In this document: positions 1-8,900 of the stretch, one piece after another | Numbering within the stretch: position 1 is the first letter of the stretch | Layout of the letters: each line of letters opens with the position of its first letter | From: Symbiodinium natans | Lineage: Eukaryota > Sar > Dinophyceae > Suessiales > Symbiodiniaceae | Length of the DNA: 35,553 bases | Assembly: GCA_905221605.1 (NCBI GenBank) | Contig: CAJNDS010001136.1 | Coordinates: 808,939 to 844,491 of the forward strand | Reading direction: 5' to 3' | Made by a program: the position numbers and the translations under genes | The notes under the pieces: model-generated | Told to the model about the DNA's origin: nothing | What the model saw: only the letters and a program-made list of their open reading frames with translations | Database searches by the model: none

Positions 1-268
1 AGACCCCAAATTTTGCGAAGCTCCCGTAAATCGGGACTCTAGTCCAGCGAGAAGTTAGATATTGTTGTTGCTTGTGCTTTGGGAAGCTATCTGGGGGTGG
101 AAGGTAGGGCTTCAGGAGCATGCCATGTGGGCCGGTTGTTTAGGGTTTTATCCCTTGTTATACCCAAGGGTACAACCCTAGGGGTCCAAGGTAGAGTCCC
201 GTGATATATTCAGGTTCTTGGTGTTGAGTTGAGTAGGTTTTTCTTGTTACATCGTGGAGCCCTCGCAG

Positions 269-340
269 GTTGCGGCCTCGACGATTCACGTCCGCAACAA
301 GGAGATGCGGAAACGGGTGGTGGAACGCAGGGCCCTCAAA
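269..340 (+). CDS. exon-like island, unidentified protein fragment
   Basis: Follows a plausible acceptor (CCTCGCAG) and stays open for 24 codons, reading VAASTIHVRNKEMRKRVVER and a few more residues, basic and probably helical. It runs into degenerate CCCTAAA repeats that bring stops. GC-rich third positions contrast with the repeats on both sides. No family recognised; it could be an exon of a larger + strand gene or a decayed remnant. Confidence 0.4.
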
Positions 341-500
341 CCCTAAACCCTATCCCTAAACCCGAAACCCCAAACCGCGAGGCTGCTAGGCAGGTGGCAA
401 GAAAAGCAATACCTTAAACCCCAAACTCCTAGACCCAAAAAACCCCCAAAACCCTAAGCCCTAAGACCCTAAACTCTAAATCCCTAAACCCTCGTCACAG

Positions 501-582
501 CTTGAGCTTCAGCGTCGCTGTGCCTGCATCTAACTTCGGGGCTGGCTTGCTCCTTGGCGCTGTGTGTGTGTGTCCTTGCGGC
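501..582 (+). CDS. exon-like island, hydrophobic fragment
   Basis: Open after CACAG and reads roughly LSFSVAVPASNFGAGLLLGA, a hydrophobic Gly/Ala-rich stretch. It resembles, without being identical to, the SFSVSVP segment of the exon at 10590. It ends in degenerate CCCTAAA repeats. The match is short and may be chance; no family assigned. Confidence 0.3.
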
Positions 583-778
583 ATAAAACCCTAAACACCC
601 TGAAAACACCTTAAACCCTTGAAGCCCTAAAAACAGTAAGAACCCTTAGAATCCTTAAAAGCTCCAAAAAACCCCCTAAACAAAAAACCCTAAGCGCCCT
701 GAAAACACCTTACACCCCCCCAAAACCCTAAAAACCTAAATAAAAATGCCTAAACAAAAAACCCTAAATGCCCATGAG

Positions 779-856
779 GCTACCGGGTCCTGAACTACGA
801 GGTCAGCTCCGACCCTTCTCCGCAGCAACCCGGCCGACCTCGCGAAAAAGTGTGGG
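779..856 (+). CDS. exon-like island ending at telomeric donor
   Basis: Begins after ATGAG and is open for 25 codons (YRVLNYEVSSDPSPQQPGRP and on). It ends one base into a codon, exactly where GTTTAGGG begins at 857, so the telomeric unit would supply a GT donor. Degenerate CCCTAAA lies to the left and TTTAGGG to the right. Protein family not recognised. Confidence 0.45.
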
Positions 857-936
857 GTTTAGGGTTTAGGGTTTAGGGTTTAGGGTTTAGGGTTTAGGGT
901 TTAGGGTTTAGGGTTTAGGGTTTAGGGTTTAGGGTT
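856..936 (+). repeat. interstitial telomeric array, TTTAGGG orientation
   Basis: About eleven near-perfect TTTAGGG units directly after the exon-like island at 779-856. The first unit offers the GT of a possible 5' splice site. Confidence 0.95.
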
Positions 937-939
937 TTG

Positions 940-1177
940 TATCATCTCGGCTTTACGAGGTTGGCTTCTGGGAAATGTTCTATTCTCCTTCTTTGGGTTT
1001 ATAAGGGACCCTATAGTAGAGATTTGTTCAATTGGTTTAAATAGGCCAACACAATTTTTGTACTACCTTGACTTTACGTGGGTGGCTTCTTGGGAGACGT
1101 TCTGTTTTTCCTTCTTTTGGGATTGTACGGGACCATGGAGTATAGAACTTTTGTTCAAAGGGGTTTCAAGGCCAACC
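940..1177 (+). repeat. two diverged copies of a ~115-bp element
   Basis: Copies at about 940-1052 and 1058-1177 share ordered blocks: TTGTAYNACCTNGNCTTTACG, GGNTGGCTTCT, TTCTTTTGGG or similar, GGGACC, and AAAGGCCAAC-like ends. A third copy lies at about 4063-4176 and a partial one at about 14254-14313. Each adjoins a telomeric array. No coding potential is conserved, so this is probably an intronic or mobile sequence. Confidence 0.6.
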
Positions 1178-1250
1178 CTGTTTAGGGTTTGGACAACAGC
1201 AATCTTTTATCGTCAAGGCTTGGTAGGTATCAAGTACATCTCAGATTCGC

Positions 1251-1276
1251 GGGGGGGGGGGGGGGGGGGGGGGGGG
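1251..1276 (+). repeat. G26 homopolymer
   Basis: Twenty-six consecutive G residues. Length is likely polymorphic or subject to sequencing error. Confidence 0.95.
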
Positions 1277-1376
1277 TGCTGTTCTTGCCCCCTTGGTCTC
1301 ATGTAGAAACAAAAACTTCCACGGCCAAGCTTGGCGAGAACTTCTTTGTATGACCCACGCCAGAAGTGTCGGTTTG

Positions 1377-1422
1377 TAGGGTTTAGGGTCTAGGGTTTAG
1401 GGTTTAGGGTTTAGGGTTTTGG
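1377..1422 (+). repeat. telomeric array, TTTAGGG orientation
   Basis: About six units with one GTCTAGGG variant, followed by GGTGGCGACCC. Confidence 0.9.
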
Positions 1423-1702
1423 GTGGCGACCCAAGACCAAAACAGGCTTGTTGCAACCAACGAACCGCTCCCCCGAGGGAAACACTCCACCCCAAAACCC
1501 CACACTCCACTTCAAAACCCAGACATGCACCCCAAGAAACTTTCAAGCTTTCAAAACGAACACCTAAACCCTTACGGCCTTTGATGCCTCTTAAACCCCT
1601 AAAGCCACTGGAGTCCCCTTCAATGCCCTTAAGCCGCGAAACCCTCTAACGCCCTTCAAGGCCCTTCAAGAAATCCCTTAGACCCCGTTAAGCCCTTCAA
1701 CT
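1423..1702 (+). other. degenerate C-rich stretch between telomeric arrays
   Basis: C-rich and A-rich sequence with many CCC-AAA-like fragments, looking like decayed CCCTAAA repeats. A 76-codon open frame exists but its Pro/Lys/Leu-rich content follows from the repeat, so no gene is called. TTTAGGG lies on the left and CCCTAAA on the right. Confidence 0.5.
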
Positions 1703-1840
1703 CACCCTAAACCCTAAACGCTAAACCCTAAACCCTAAACCCTAAACCCTAAACCCTAAACCCTAAACCCTAAACCCTAAACCCTAAACCCTAAACCCTA
1801 AACCCTAAACCCTAAACCCTAAACCCTAAACCCTAACCCT
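1703..1840 (+). repeat. telomeric array, CCCTAAA orientation
   Basis: Around eighteen units, among the longest arrays in the window, with one CGCTAAA variant near the left end. Confidence 0.95.
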
Positions 1841-1867
1841 TAAGGCCCCTGAAAGCCACGTCTCCAG

Positions 1868-1916
1868 GCCCGAGGCCCCGAAGAGCTGAGCACCAAGGCC
1901 GCACGCCGCGCCAGTG
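1868..1916 (+). CDS. 49-bp exon-like island between opposed telomeric arrays
   Basis: Starts after CTCCAG and reads ARGPEELSTKAARRAS plus one base, ending at GTTTATAGGG. AG on the left and GT on the right are both present. CCCTAAA lies upstream and TTTAGGG downstream, the pattern seen around many islands here. Too short to assign to a family. Confidence 0.45.
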
Positions 1917-2116
1917 GTTTATAGGGTTTAGGGTTTAGGGTTTAGGGTTTAGGGTTTAGGGTTTAGGGGTTTTTAGGGTTTGAGGTGCTTCAGGTGTCTT
2001 TTTGATTGCAGAGCCCAGGTGGGGTGTGTAGGGTGGTTAGGACGTTTAACGCTTCAGGCTTTTGGGTTCAGGGTTTAGGGTTTAAGGTTTAGGGTTTAGG
2101 GTTTAGGGTTTAGGCT
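1917..2116 (+). repeat. interrupted TTTAGGG arrays
   Basis: Arrays at 1917-1982 and 2069-2116 separated by about 85 bp of non-repetitive sequence that contains TTGATTGCAG. Confidence 0.85.
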
Positions 2117-2179
2117 TTCGAGTTGCTTTGTTGTTTCTTTGGAGCGGTTGAGGGGTGTTTTGGGTTTTGGATGTAGGCT

Positions 2180-2281
2180 GGGATGTGGGGTGTTCCCCCA
2201 TATACTAACAGCCCTTAATAGGGCTTGTAGTAGGGGGTACTATAATCCCTATTAAGGTGAGTATAGGGGGGAACATCCCAA
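2180..2281 (+). mobile_element. palindromic element, family A copy 1
   Basis: Termini TGGGATGTGGGGTGTTCCCC and GGGGGGAACATCCCA form an inverted repeat. Inside, TACTAACAGCCCTTAATAGG pairs with CCTATTAAGG. Three other copies are at 12401-12570, 14331-14440 and 25204-25308. No coding capacity; a non-autonomous introner or MITE-like element. Confidence 0.85.
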
Positions 2282-2398
2282 GTTTAGGGCTTAACTTCAG
2301 GGTTTGCTTCTCCACCTCTTTGTAAACTTGCTGGCTTCTTCTTCGCCCTTACTGTAGTTCACTTCAAGACTTCGCTAAACCCTACACCCTGAATCCTG

Positions 2399-2472
2399 AA
2401 GCCCCTACCCCGAAACCCTAACCCTAAACGCTAAACCCTAAACCCCAAACCCCAAACCCTAAACCCTAAACC
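2399..2472 (+). repeat. telomeric array, CCCTAAA orientation
   Basis: Mixed CCCTAAA and CCCCAAA units ending in CCCTAAACCAG, whose terminal AG could act as a 3' splice site for the island that follows. Confidence 0.9.
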
Positions 2473-2474
2473 AG

Positions 2475-2554
2475 GGGCATCAGCAGACCAGGCTGAAAGT
2501 TCGGCCTTTATCTCGGCGCATTCTACCCGTGAGCCTGCGGTGGCTTGTACGATG
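2475..2554 (+). CDS. exon-like island with telomeric acceptor and donor sides
   Basis: Begins after AAACCAG and is open for 26 codons (ASADQAESSAFISAHSTREP and on), ending on a codon boundary exactly at GTTTAGGG (GT at 2555). Composition is protein-like and unlike the repeats. Family unknown. Confidence 0.5.
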
Positions 2555-2656
2555 GTTTAGGGTTTAGGGTTTAGGGTTTAGGGTTTAGGGTTTAGGGTTT
2601 AGGGTTATTAGGGTTATTAGGGTTATTAGGGTCTAGGGTTATTAGGGTCTAGGGTT
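2555..2656 (+). repeat. telomeric array with GGGTTATTA variants
   Basis: About seven TTTAGGG units, then units with TTATTAGGG and TCTAGGG spacing, showing drift at one end of the array. Confidence 0.9.
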
Positions 2657-2754
2657 CAAGCGGGTTCTGCAACCCGAGGTTCCCTCATGCTCCCCACGAG
2701 TTCCGAAAAGGCCCCCTAAGCTTCCCTAAGATGACCCCCCCCCCCTCCCTCAAG
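2657..2754 (+). mobile_element. element family I copy 1
   Basis: Shares ordered blocks with the intron body at 26870-27086: CAACCCGAGGTTCCC against TAACCCAAGGTTCCC, TACTCCCC-like, CCCTAAGCTTCC, then a C-rich tract and CCCTCCCT. Lies between TTTAGGG and CCCTAAA arrays. Confidence 0.6.
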
Positions 2755-2828
2755 AACCCTAAACCCTAAACCCTAAACCCTAAACCCTAAACCCTAAACC
2801 CTAAACCCTAAACCCTAAACCCTCTAAC
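2755..2828 (+). repeat. telomeric array, CCCTAAA orientation
   Basis: About nine units ending CCCTCTAACAG, which would serve as an acceptor for a short open stretch (EMMELAA) at 2831-2852 that I regard as weak. Confidence 0.9.
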
Positions 2829-3104
2829 AGGAGATGATGGAGTTGGCTGCAGGTTCGTAGCGGTTCGTGGAGAAATAGGACCCAGTGTTCAAGGTGAAGT
2901 TTCGGTTCTTGCAATGACTACAGGGGATCCTAAGCCCTAAACCCTAAACCCGAAACCCTAAACCCCCTCTTCGGACTCTACAACCATGCATCCAACTTCA
3001 GGTGATTGACGTAGTAGCTTTGTCGCAGGCATGACGCCTCTGAATCCACACGCGTAGGGTGCCTTTCGAGCTTCAGGTTTCCGAGCCTCAATGTTGTAGA
3101 CGAC

Positions 3105-3106
<2 letters not shown>

Positions 3107-3135
<29 letters not shown>

Positions 3136-3158
3136 CAAGAGAGAGAGAGAGAGAGAGA
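3107..3158 (+). repeat. GA microsatellite
   Basis: Interrupted (GA)n tract. Apparent Arg/Glu and Leu/Ser reading frames through it are artefacts of the dinucleotide. Confidence 0.95.
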
Positions 3159-3285
3159 ATATAGGGGTCGGAATAGTTACTCATGTTATTCCCTTATGGT
3201 TACTCATGTTATGGTCCCTATACAAGTATATCATAATAACCCCCCAAACCCTATTCTATTTACCAATGCCCCCATACTTCGCAAG
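3159..3285 (+). mobile_element. element family J copy 1
   Basis: Matches the 3' part of RCC1-gene intron 1 (34088-34218): both start ATATAGGGGTCGGAA, continue TTACTCAT-TTATTCCCT and ACCCCCCAAA, and end in a GCCCC...CGCA(A)G acceptor. The shared end at AG suggests the element carries its own 3' splice site. Confidence 0.7.
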
Positions 3286-3402
3286 AATGGCAGAGAGTGG
3301 TCAGAGTGACATCGGTACCTCAAAAGTCGTGAGATCCGGCGATCGGGGCAGAAAGAGAACGGGCGTGAGGCGCAAAGAGAGACAGCTTGGGTGGAGCTCT
3401 CA
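3286..3402 (+). CDS. exon-like island after family J element
   Basis: Follows the family J acceptor (TTCGCAAG) and opens with an ATG at 3287: MAESGQSDIGTSKVVRSG, then an Arg/Lys-rich stretch to LGWSSH and a stop just before TTTAGGG. It may be a first exon or an internal one. The basic segment could be a localisation signal, but no family is recognised. Confidence 0.4.
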
Positions 3403-3406
3403 TTGA

Positions 3407-3480
3407 TTTAGGGTTTAGGGTTTTAGGGTTTAGGGTTTAGGGTTTTAGGGTTCTAGGGTTTTAGGGTCGAGGGTTGAGGG
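3407..3480 (+). repeat. degenerate TTTAGGG array
   Basis: About nine units with GGTTTTAGGG and GGTTCTAGGG variants. Confidence 0.85.
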
Positions 3481-3811
3481 TTGCGGGTTGTGTAGGTGAG
3501 AGAGCTCTGGGGCAGGGAGACTTCCAACAATGCCCCCGTGCGCGGCCCCTCCGCCCTGTAGGACTTTGTGCTCGGACTTGGAGAGGGAGTGGGGGGGGGA
3601 GGGGGTGGAGCGCGTCGCTGTTTCTTTGTATGAGTGTAGAGTCTCAATCTTGGTACAAGGGAGTGTACGAAAGTAAGAGACCCCTATAATGGACCTCAAA
3701 TAAGGTACCCCTAATTTCGGAAACCCCTAGAGTGCCCTTAGGAGTTCTTTTCTGGTTTGATTTGTATAAACCCAGGGATTGCAGAACTGTAGAATCTCAG
3801 AGTTGGTATAA
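3481..3811 (+). other. non-coding stretch, possible decayed element
   Basis: Contains two similar phrases, GTAGAGTCTCAATCTTGGTA and GTAGAATCTCAGAGTTGGTA, about 160 bp apart, bracketing a segment with CCCCTAATTTCGGAAACCCC, which resembles the right end of the element at 13611-13850. This may be an insertion with a diverged target duplication. Open frames here, mainly on the minus strand, lack support. Confidence 0.4.
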
Positions 3812-3905
3812 GTACCCTAAACCCTAAACCCTAAACCCTAAACCCTAAACCCTAAACCCTAAACCCTAAACCCTAAACCCTAAACCCTAAACCCTACACC
3901 CTACA
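3812..3905 (+). repeat. telomeric array, CCCTAAA orientation
   Basis: Thirteen units, the last two drifting to CCCTACA. Confidence 0.95.
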
Positions 3906-3909
3906 TAAG

Positions 3910-3972
3910 TTTTCTGGAGGCACCCTCAGTGGCAAAAGTTCCACCGGTGGCAGCTGTACAGGGAGCTCGGAT
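3910..3972 (+). CDS. exon-like island between opposed telomeric arrays
   Basis: After CTACATAAG, open as FLEAPSVAKVPPVAAVQGAR and ending at a possible GTGAAG donor. CCCTAAA is to the left and TTTAGGG to the right. Family unknown. Confidence 0.35.
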
Positions 3973-4007
3973 GTGAAGTCGCGTGACAGTTGACGCCCGT
4001 GGTCCTT

Positions 4008-4054
4008 AGGGTTTAGGGTTTAGGGTTTAGGGTTTAGGGTTTAGGGTTTAGGGG
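4008..4054 (+). repeat. telomeric array, TTTAGGG orientation
   Basis: Six to seven perfect units. Confidence 0.95.
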
Positions 4055-4602
4055 GAGCGTTTGTACGCAGCTTTACCAGGTAGGTCCTTGGGATTTTGCT
4101 CATGTTCCTTTACATATTGGGTTCAGGAGGACCATATTTAGGAAGAACTTTCAGAGGCCTTTAAGGGCCATCCTAGCTTAGAATGGGTAGGAGGACGGAG
4201 CATTTGTGGATGCAGATGCCTTAAAAAAGCCCGAACATACTAAAGTGTGCATGTGAAACCGCTTGCCGGGGATTTGGGATTTCTATGGGCATGCTGCAAA
4301 GATGCAAGCCATTTTCACAACGCAAGTCTTTGCTGCGTCGGCAAATTGCGGCGCATCGTGTCTAATCTCTGAATCCTGCGCCTACTCTAGGCCGGTGTGT
4401 AAGGTGTAGAGTTTAGGGCTTAGCGGGTTTGAGGGTTGAGGGTTTCAAGGATGCAACAAAGTTTTATGGTTGTAAGAGGGTTGTGGCTGCAGATGCAAAA
4501 GAGTGCGCTGGGTCATTTCTTCGGCCACGCGGTAATGATGTTTTGGGTAGCCAGGTTGGTGGGCTTAGGTGCAGTTGAACTTCCGAATTTCCAATGATCA
4601 TG
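4055..4602 (+). other. non-coding interval with third copy of the ~115-bp element
   Basis: The first 120 bp match the tandem pair at 940-1177 (GCTTTACCAGG, GGTCCTTGGGA, AGGACCATA, AAGGGCCATCC). The rest is unique sequence without a convincing reading frame. Confidence 0.5.
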
Positions 4603-4645
4603 TCGCCCTAAACCCTAAACCCTAAACCCTAAACCCTAAACCCTT
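4603..4645 (+). repeat. telomeric array, CCCTAAA orientation
   Basis: Six units to the left of the exon-like island at 4679. Confidence 0.95.
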
Positions 4646-4678
4646 GGAAAAAAATAGTCGAGAGGAGCTTGATTGAAG

Positions 4679-4751
4679 GAGCTGCGGGCGCTATGTTCTT
4701 AGCCAGGCGGCGGCTGATCTCACCTTCAGCAGTGGAAGCAGACAAAAGGAT
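4679..4751 (+). CDS. exon-like island ending at GTAGGGTTTAG
   Basis: After TTGAAG, open as AGAMFLARRRLISPSAVEAD and on, ending two bases into a codon at a GTAGGGTTTAG donor. Flanked by CCCTAAA (left) and TTTAGGG-like repeats (right). Family unknown. Confidence 0.45.
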
Positions 4752-4860
4752 GTAGGGTTTAGGGGTTTCGGGGTTTAAGGGTTTAGGGGTTTAGGGGTTT
4801 GGGGGTTTGGGGGTTTAGGGGTGTAGGGGTTTAGGGTTTAGGGGTTAGGGTTTAGGTTTC
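4752..4860 (+). repeat. variant telomeric array, TTTAGGGG units
   Basis: Units are mostly 8 bp (TTTAGGGG and TTTGGGGG) instead of 7 bp. Confidence 0.85.
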
Positions 4861-4862
4861 AT

Positions 4863-5920
4863 GGCAGCTGGGATCTCCGGCAGCCCTCATGGCCCGCCAA
4901 CTATGCAGAGCTTTGCTTCCACTGCCCCATCGCTGTGACAACTCCGATCTTTTTGTGACGCAGTCGCGGCATAGCTTTTAGAGACGTAGTCAGGTAGCTC
5001 GGCATGCCACACAGCGGAGATGCATCAAGAGGAAAAGGCAAGTGCACAGCCACAGGTTCAGTTGCGAGTGTTACTACCACTTTGCCACCAGAAGGCCCCA
5101 CTCAGATGTGAGGCCCTAAACCCCACACCCTAAACCCTAAACCCTAGCTGCCCCTGCTGTTCGACCATGTTCGACCTGTCAGCTCCGGCGCTGTCTGCTG
5201 ACCCTAGCGGGCACCCTTCTTTACCATGCGCCATGCTTGGATGAGAAGCCTTAGGCATCATGCCTGCGCATATGGGGGTTTGCGATACTAGGGGCTGATT
5301 GGGGGTCCTCTTATCAGGGGTCCTACTAATTGGGGTCTATTGTAGGGGCCCCCTATTTTCGTAAAACCCCCATATGTGTGGTGCTACCCGTTTTGACCGC
5401 GCAGAACTTCGCCCGCACTTCTTGGCATCTCGGCCCTGAGAGTTTGCTATGGCCAATGAGTGTCAAGCACTTTTCAGTTGTACCAGGGATTTAGGCAGAG
5501 TCTCAGTGCCGCGGGAATGAAGTCGTAGAATTGGCCCTAGGATGCAAAGAGTTCCTCTTGGCCGCTGGGAACTCCGGCACCCCTCATGGCCAGCCAACTA
5601 CGTGGAGCGTCACGTCTGCTGCCCCATCGCTGTGACAACTCCGATCTTTTTGTGACGCAGTCGCGGCATAGCTTTTAGAGACGTAGTCAATAGCTAGGCA
5701 TGCCACACAGCGGAGATGCATCGAGGGGAAAAGGCAAGTGCACAGCTGCCGGTTCAGATGCTAGTGTTACTGCCACGGAGGAGAAGCCTTAGGCGTCGTG
5801 CCTGTGCATATTATGCGTGGTGCTACTTGTTTTGTCCTCGCAAGAAACCTTGCCCGTGTTTCCTGGCATCTCGGCCCTCAGAGCTTGCTGCTGCTAAAAG
5901 AGCATCCAGCAAATGCTAGT
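4863..5920 (+). repeat. diverged segmental duplication: copy A (4863-5470), copy B (5561-5920)
   Basis: Both copies share long blocks, for example a near-identical run of about 60 bp through CCGATCTTTTTGTGACGCAG and GCATAGCTTTTAGAGACG, then GCCACACAGCGGAGATGCAT, GAGAAGCCTTAGGC and TGGCATCTCGGCCCT. Copy A has two extra segments: about 5081-5238, which includes a short telomeric tract, and the palindrome 5269-5376. Copy B leads directly into the gene starting at 5963, so the duplicated unit may include that gene's upstream region. No conserved reading frame is evident. Confidence 0.85.
5269..5376 (+). mobile_element. palindromic element, family L copy 1, with empty site
   Basis: Ends CATATGGGGGTTTGCGA and TTCGTAAAACCCCCATATG are inverted repeats. 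In copy B of the surrounding duplication the same place reads GCATATTATGCGTGG with no insertion, which defines this as a discrete insertion. A related element lies at 13611-13850. No coding capacity. Confidence 0.9.
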
Positions 5921-5962
5921 CCAGTTGGCCGCGTATAGGCCTTGATTAGGGAAGCTAGGGGA

Positions 5963-8900
5963 ATGGACATCCACGCAGACGTGCAGCCTGGGCCAGCCCC
6001 TGACATGGACTCAGGTGATGAGGAGCTTCAGAGCTTGCAGCCCCGTGTCACGAAAGAACCGAGCAGGAGGTGCGGGTGGAGGTGGTGGGGACCGCTTGGG
6101 GTGGCCAGCTCCATCGCCTTGCTTGTCGTGAGCCAGCAAAGCCAGCAAGCAGGTGTCGCGGATTCTGCGGGCAGCGTTGTGGGCAAGCCGAAGGCGGAAC
6201 CACAAGGGCCGCTTGTCCTCTCTGCCTCGACCCCCTCGGCCCCGCCCTCGGACTTGGAAGAGGGCTCCGATGTCAATCCGGACTGGCTTCAAGCAGACTT
6301 TGGTGGCGTGGTCGATTTGATTCAAGTACCTGGCAGTTGTCCACTGATCTGCGGGACATGGACTTCTTGCCTCGGAGACGTGAAGACCACAACCACAACC
6401 ACCTGCCCACATCTTATTGGCTTGCCTCCCCTACCAGGTGGCGAGCTGATTGCCGCGCCTCACTGCTACAAACTTCCCCCCCTTCCGGGCTACTACCCGG
6501 GCTACGGCTATTGGACAGGGTACATCGGGTCCCATGTCCGCTTGCTTCTGCCTGCAACAGACGGCCAGGCAGGACAAGGCGATGAGAAGGGCACGTGGGG
6601 TGAAGGCAATGGCGCTTGGGGCGGCAAGGGCGCTTGGGGCGGCAAAGGCGCTTGGGGCCAAGGGAAAGGTGCTTGGGGCCAAGGTAAAGGTGCTTGGGCC
6701 AAAGGTTCTTGGGGCCAAGGAGGTGCACAGGGCAAGGGCGCATGGGGCAAAGGTGCTTGGGACCAAGCTGGAGGCGCATGGGGCCAGGGTCAACCTGCAG
6801 CGGCAATGGCAGCTGGCACGGCAGGTCAAGCCCCCACACTTGGCGCTCCTGCGCCTGCCATGTCAAACGGCACAGGCGCTTGGACTCCTGGCCAAGGTGC
6901 TTGGGGCAATGGTGCTTGGGGCCAAGGCGCCTGGGGCCAAGGCGGCTGGGGCCAAGGCGCCTGGGGCCAAGGCTATGGCACAGGAGCTTGGGGCCAAGGC
7001 AATGGAGCGTACGGCCCGGGTGCATGGAGCAAAAGTGCTTGGGGCCAAGGAGCAGGTGGAGCCTACGGAAATGGCGCATGGGACCAGGCCCAACCTGCAG
7101 CAGCTGTGGCATCTGGCACGGCGGGTCAAGCCCCGGCACTTGGCGATCCTGCCAAACCCGACGCTGCTGCAACAGACAAGGATTCTGACCAAGCAACCGG
7201 CGATGCTTGGGGGAAAGGTGCTTGGGGCCAAGGAGCTCATGGCAAAGGTGCGTGGGGCCAAGGAGCCGCCGGATGGGGCAAAGGTTCTTGGGGCCAAGGA
7301 GCACCAGGCAAGGGCGCGTGGGGCAAAGGTGCTTGGGGTCAAGGAGCACAGGGCAAGGGCGCCTGGGGCAAAGGTGCTTGGGGTCAACCTGGAGCCGGCG
7401 CATGGGGTCAGGGGCAACCTGCAGCGGCCATGGCAGCTGGCACGGCGGGGCAAGCCCCTGCACTTGGCGATCCTGCCAAAGCCAACGTTGCTGCAACGGC
7501 AAAGGCTCAGGCTCCAGAATCTGACCAAGCAGCCGGCGATGCTTGGGGCAAAGGTGCTTGGGGCCAAGGAGCTGGCAAGGGAGCATGGGAGAAAGGTTCT
7601 TGGGGCCAAGGAGCACAGGGCAAGGGCGCGTGGGGCAAAGGTGCTTGGGCACAGGGCAAGGGCGCATGGGGCAAGGGTGCTTGGGGCCAAGCTGGAGGCA
7701 CGTGGGGCCAGGGGCAACCTGCAGCGGCCATGGCAGCTGGCACAGCAGGTCAAGCCCCCACACTTGGCGTTCCTGCAGCTGCCACAGCAAATGGAACAGG
7801 TGCTTGGACTCCTGGCCAAGCAGCCGGTGGTGCTTGGGGCCAAGGTGCTTGGGGCCAAGGTGCTTGGGGCCAGGGAGCTGGGAAGGGCGCGTGGGGCAAA
7901 GGTTCTTGGCAGGGCAAGGGCGCATGGGGCAAAGGTGCTTGGGGTGGAGCCACTGGGGCCGGCGCATGGGGCCAGGCACAACCTGCAGCGGCCATGGCAG
8001 CTGGCATGGCAGGTCAAGCCCCGACACTTGGCGCTCCTGCGGCTGCCAACGCAAATGGCACAGGCGGCGCTTGGACTCCTGGCCAAGGTGCTTGGGGCAA
8101 AGGTTCTTGGGGCCAAGGCCAAGGTGCCTGGGGCCAAGGGCATGGAGCATACGGCAAACGTGCTTGGGGCGCATGGGGCAAAGGTGCTTGGGGCCAACCT
8201 GGAGCCACTGGAGCCGGGGCGTGGGGCCAGGGGCAAGCTGCAGCAGCCATGGCAGCGGGCACGGCGGGTCAAGCCCCGACACTTGGCGCTCCTGCGGCTG
8301 CCATGGCCACACCTGGAGCCGGTGCCTGGGGCAACGGCGCTTGGGGCAAAGGCGCTTGGGGCCAAGGCCGTTGGGGCCAAGGCGCCTGGGGCCAAGGTGC
8401 TTGGGGCCAAGGCAATGGTGCGTGGGGCAAAGGTGCTTGGAGCCCTGGCGCCTCTAGCACTGCGGGCGCCAGCGAGACACCCATGGCCATGAGCATGCCA
8501 GGCCAAACCCCCGCTCAAATGACTTTGCCAGGCACGCCAAGCGACAACCCCGTCTACGCCAGCTATATGTCCAAGTACTACCAGAACCTGTACAGAGGCA
8601 AGTGGTCCAAATGAAATACCCTAAACCCTAAACCCGAACCCTAAACCCTAAACCCTGAACCTTAAACCCTAAACCCTAAACCCTACACCCTAAACCCTAA
8701 ATCCTAAACCCTAAACCCTAAACGAGGCAAATGGTCCAAATACTATGGCGGTGCACGAAGAGGCTTCAACTACTACAAGCCATGGAGTGGACACTACCGA
8801 TGGCTGTGGGGAAAGTTGTACCCTAGTAGCTGAATGAGTACACTTTAGGGTTTAGGGTTTAGGGTTTAGGGTTTAGGGTTTAGGGTTTAGGCCTAGTAGC

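Noticed and set aside
1703-1840. True chromosome end
   Set aside because: The array has unique sequence on both sides and many other arrays of both orientations follow, so it is interstitial.
6414-8518. Minus-strand frames of 632 and 551 codons and a 680-codon alternate + frame over the Gly/Trp repeat
   Set aside because: They are shadows of the 15-bp-type coding repeat; only the +1 frame has a plausible N-terminal anchor and continues through spliced downstream exons with a recognisable Cys-rich module.
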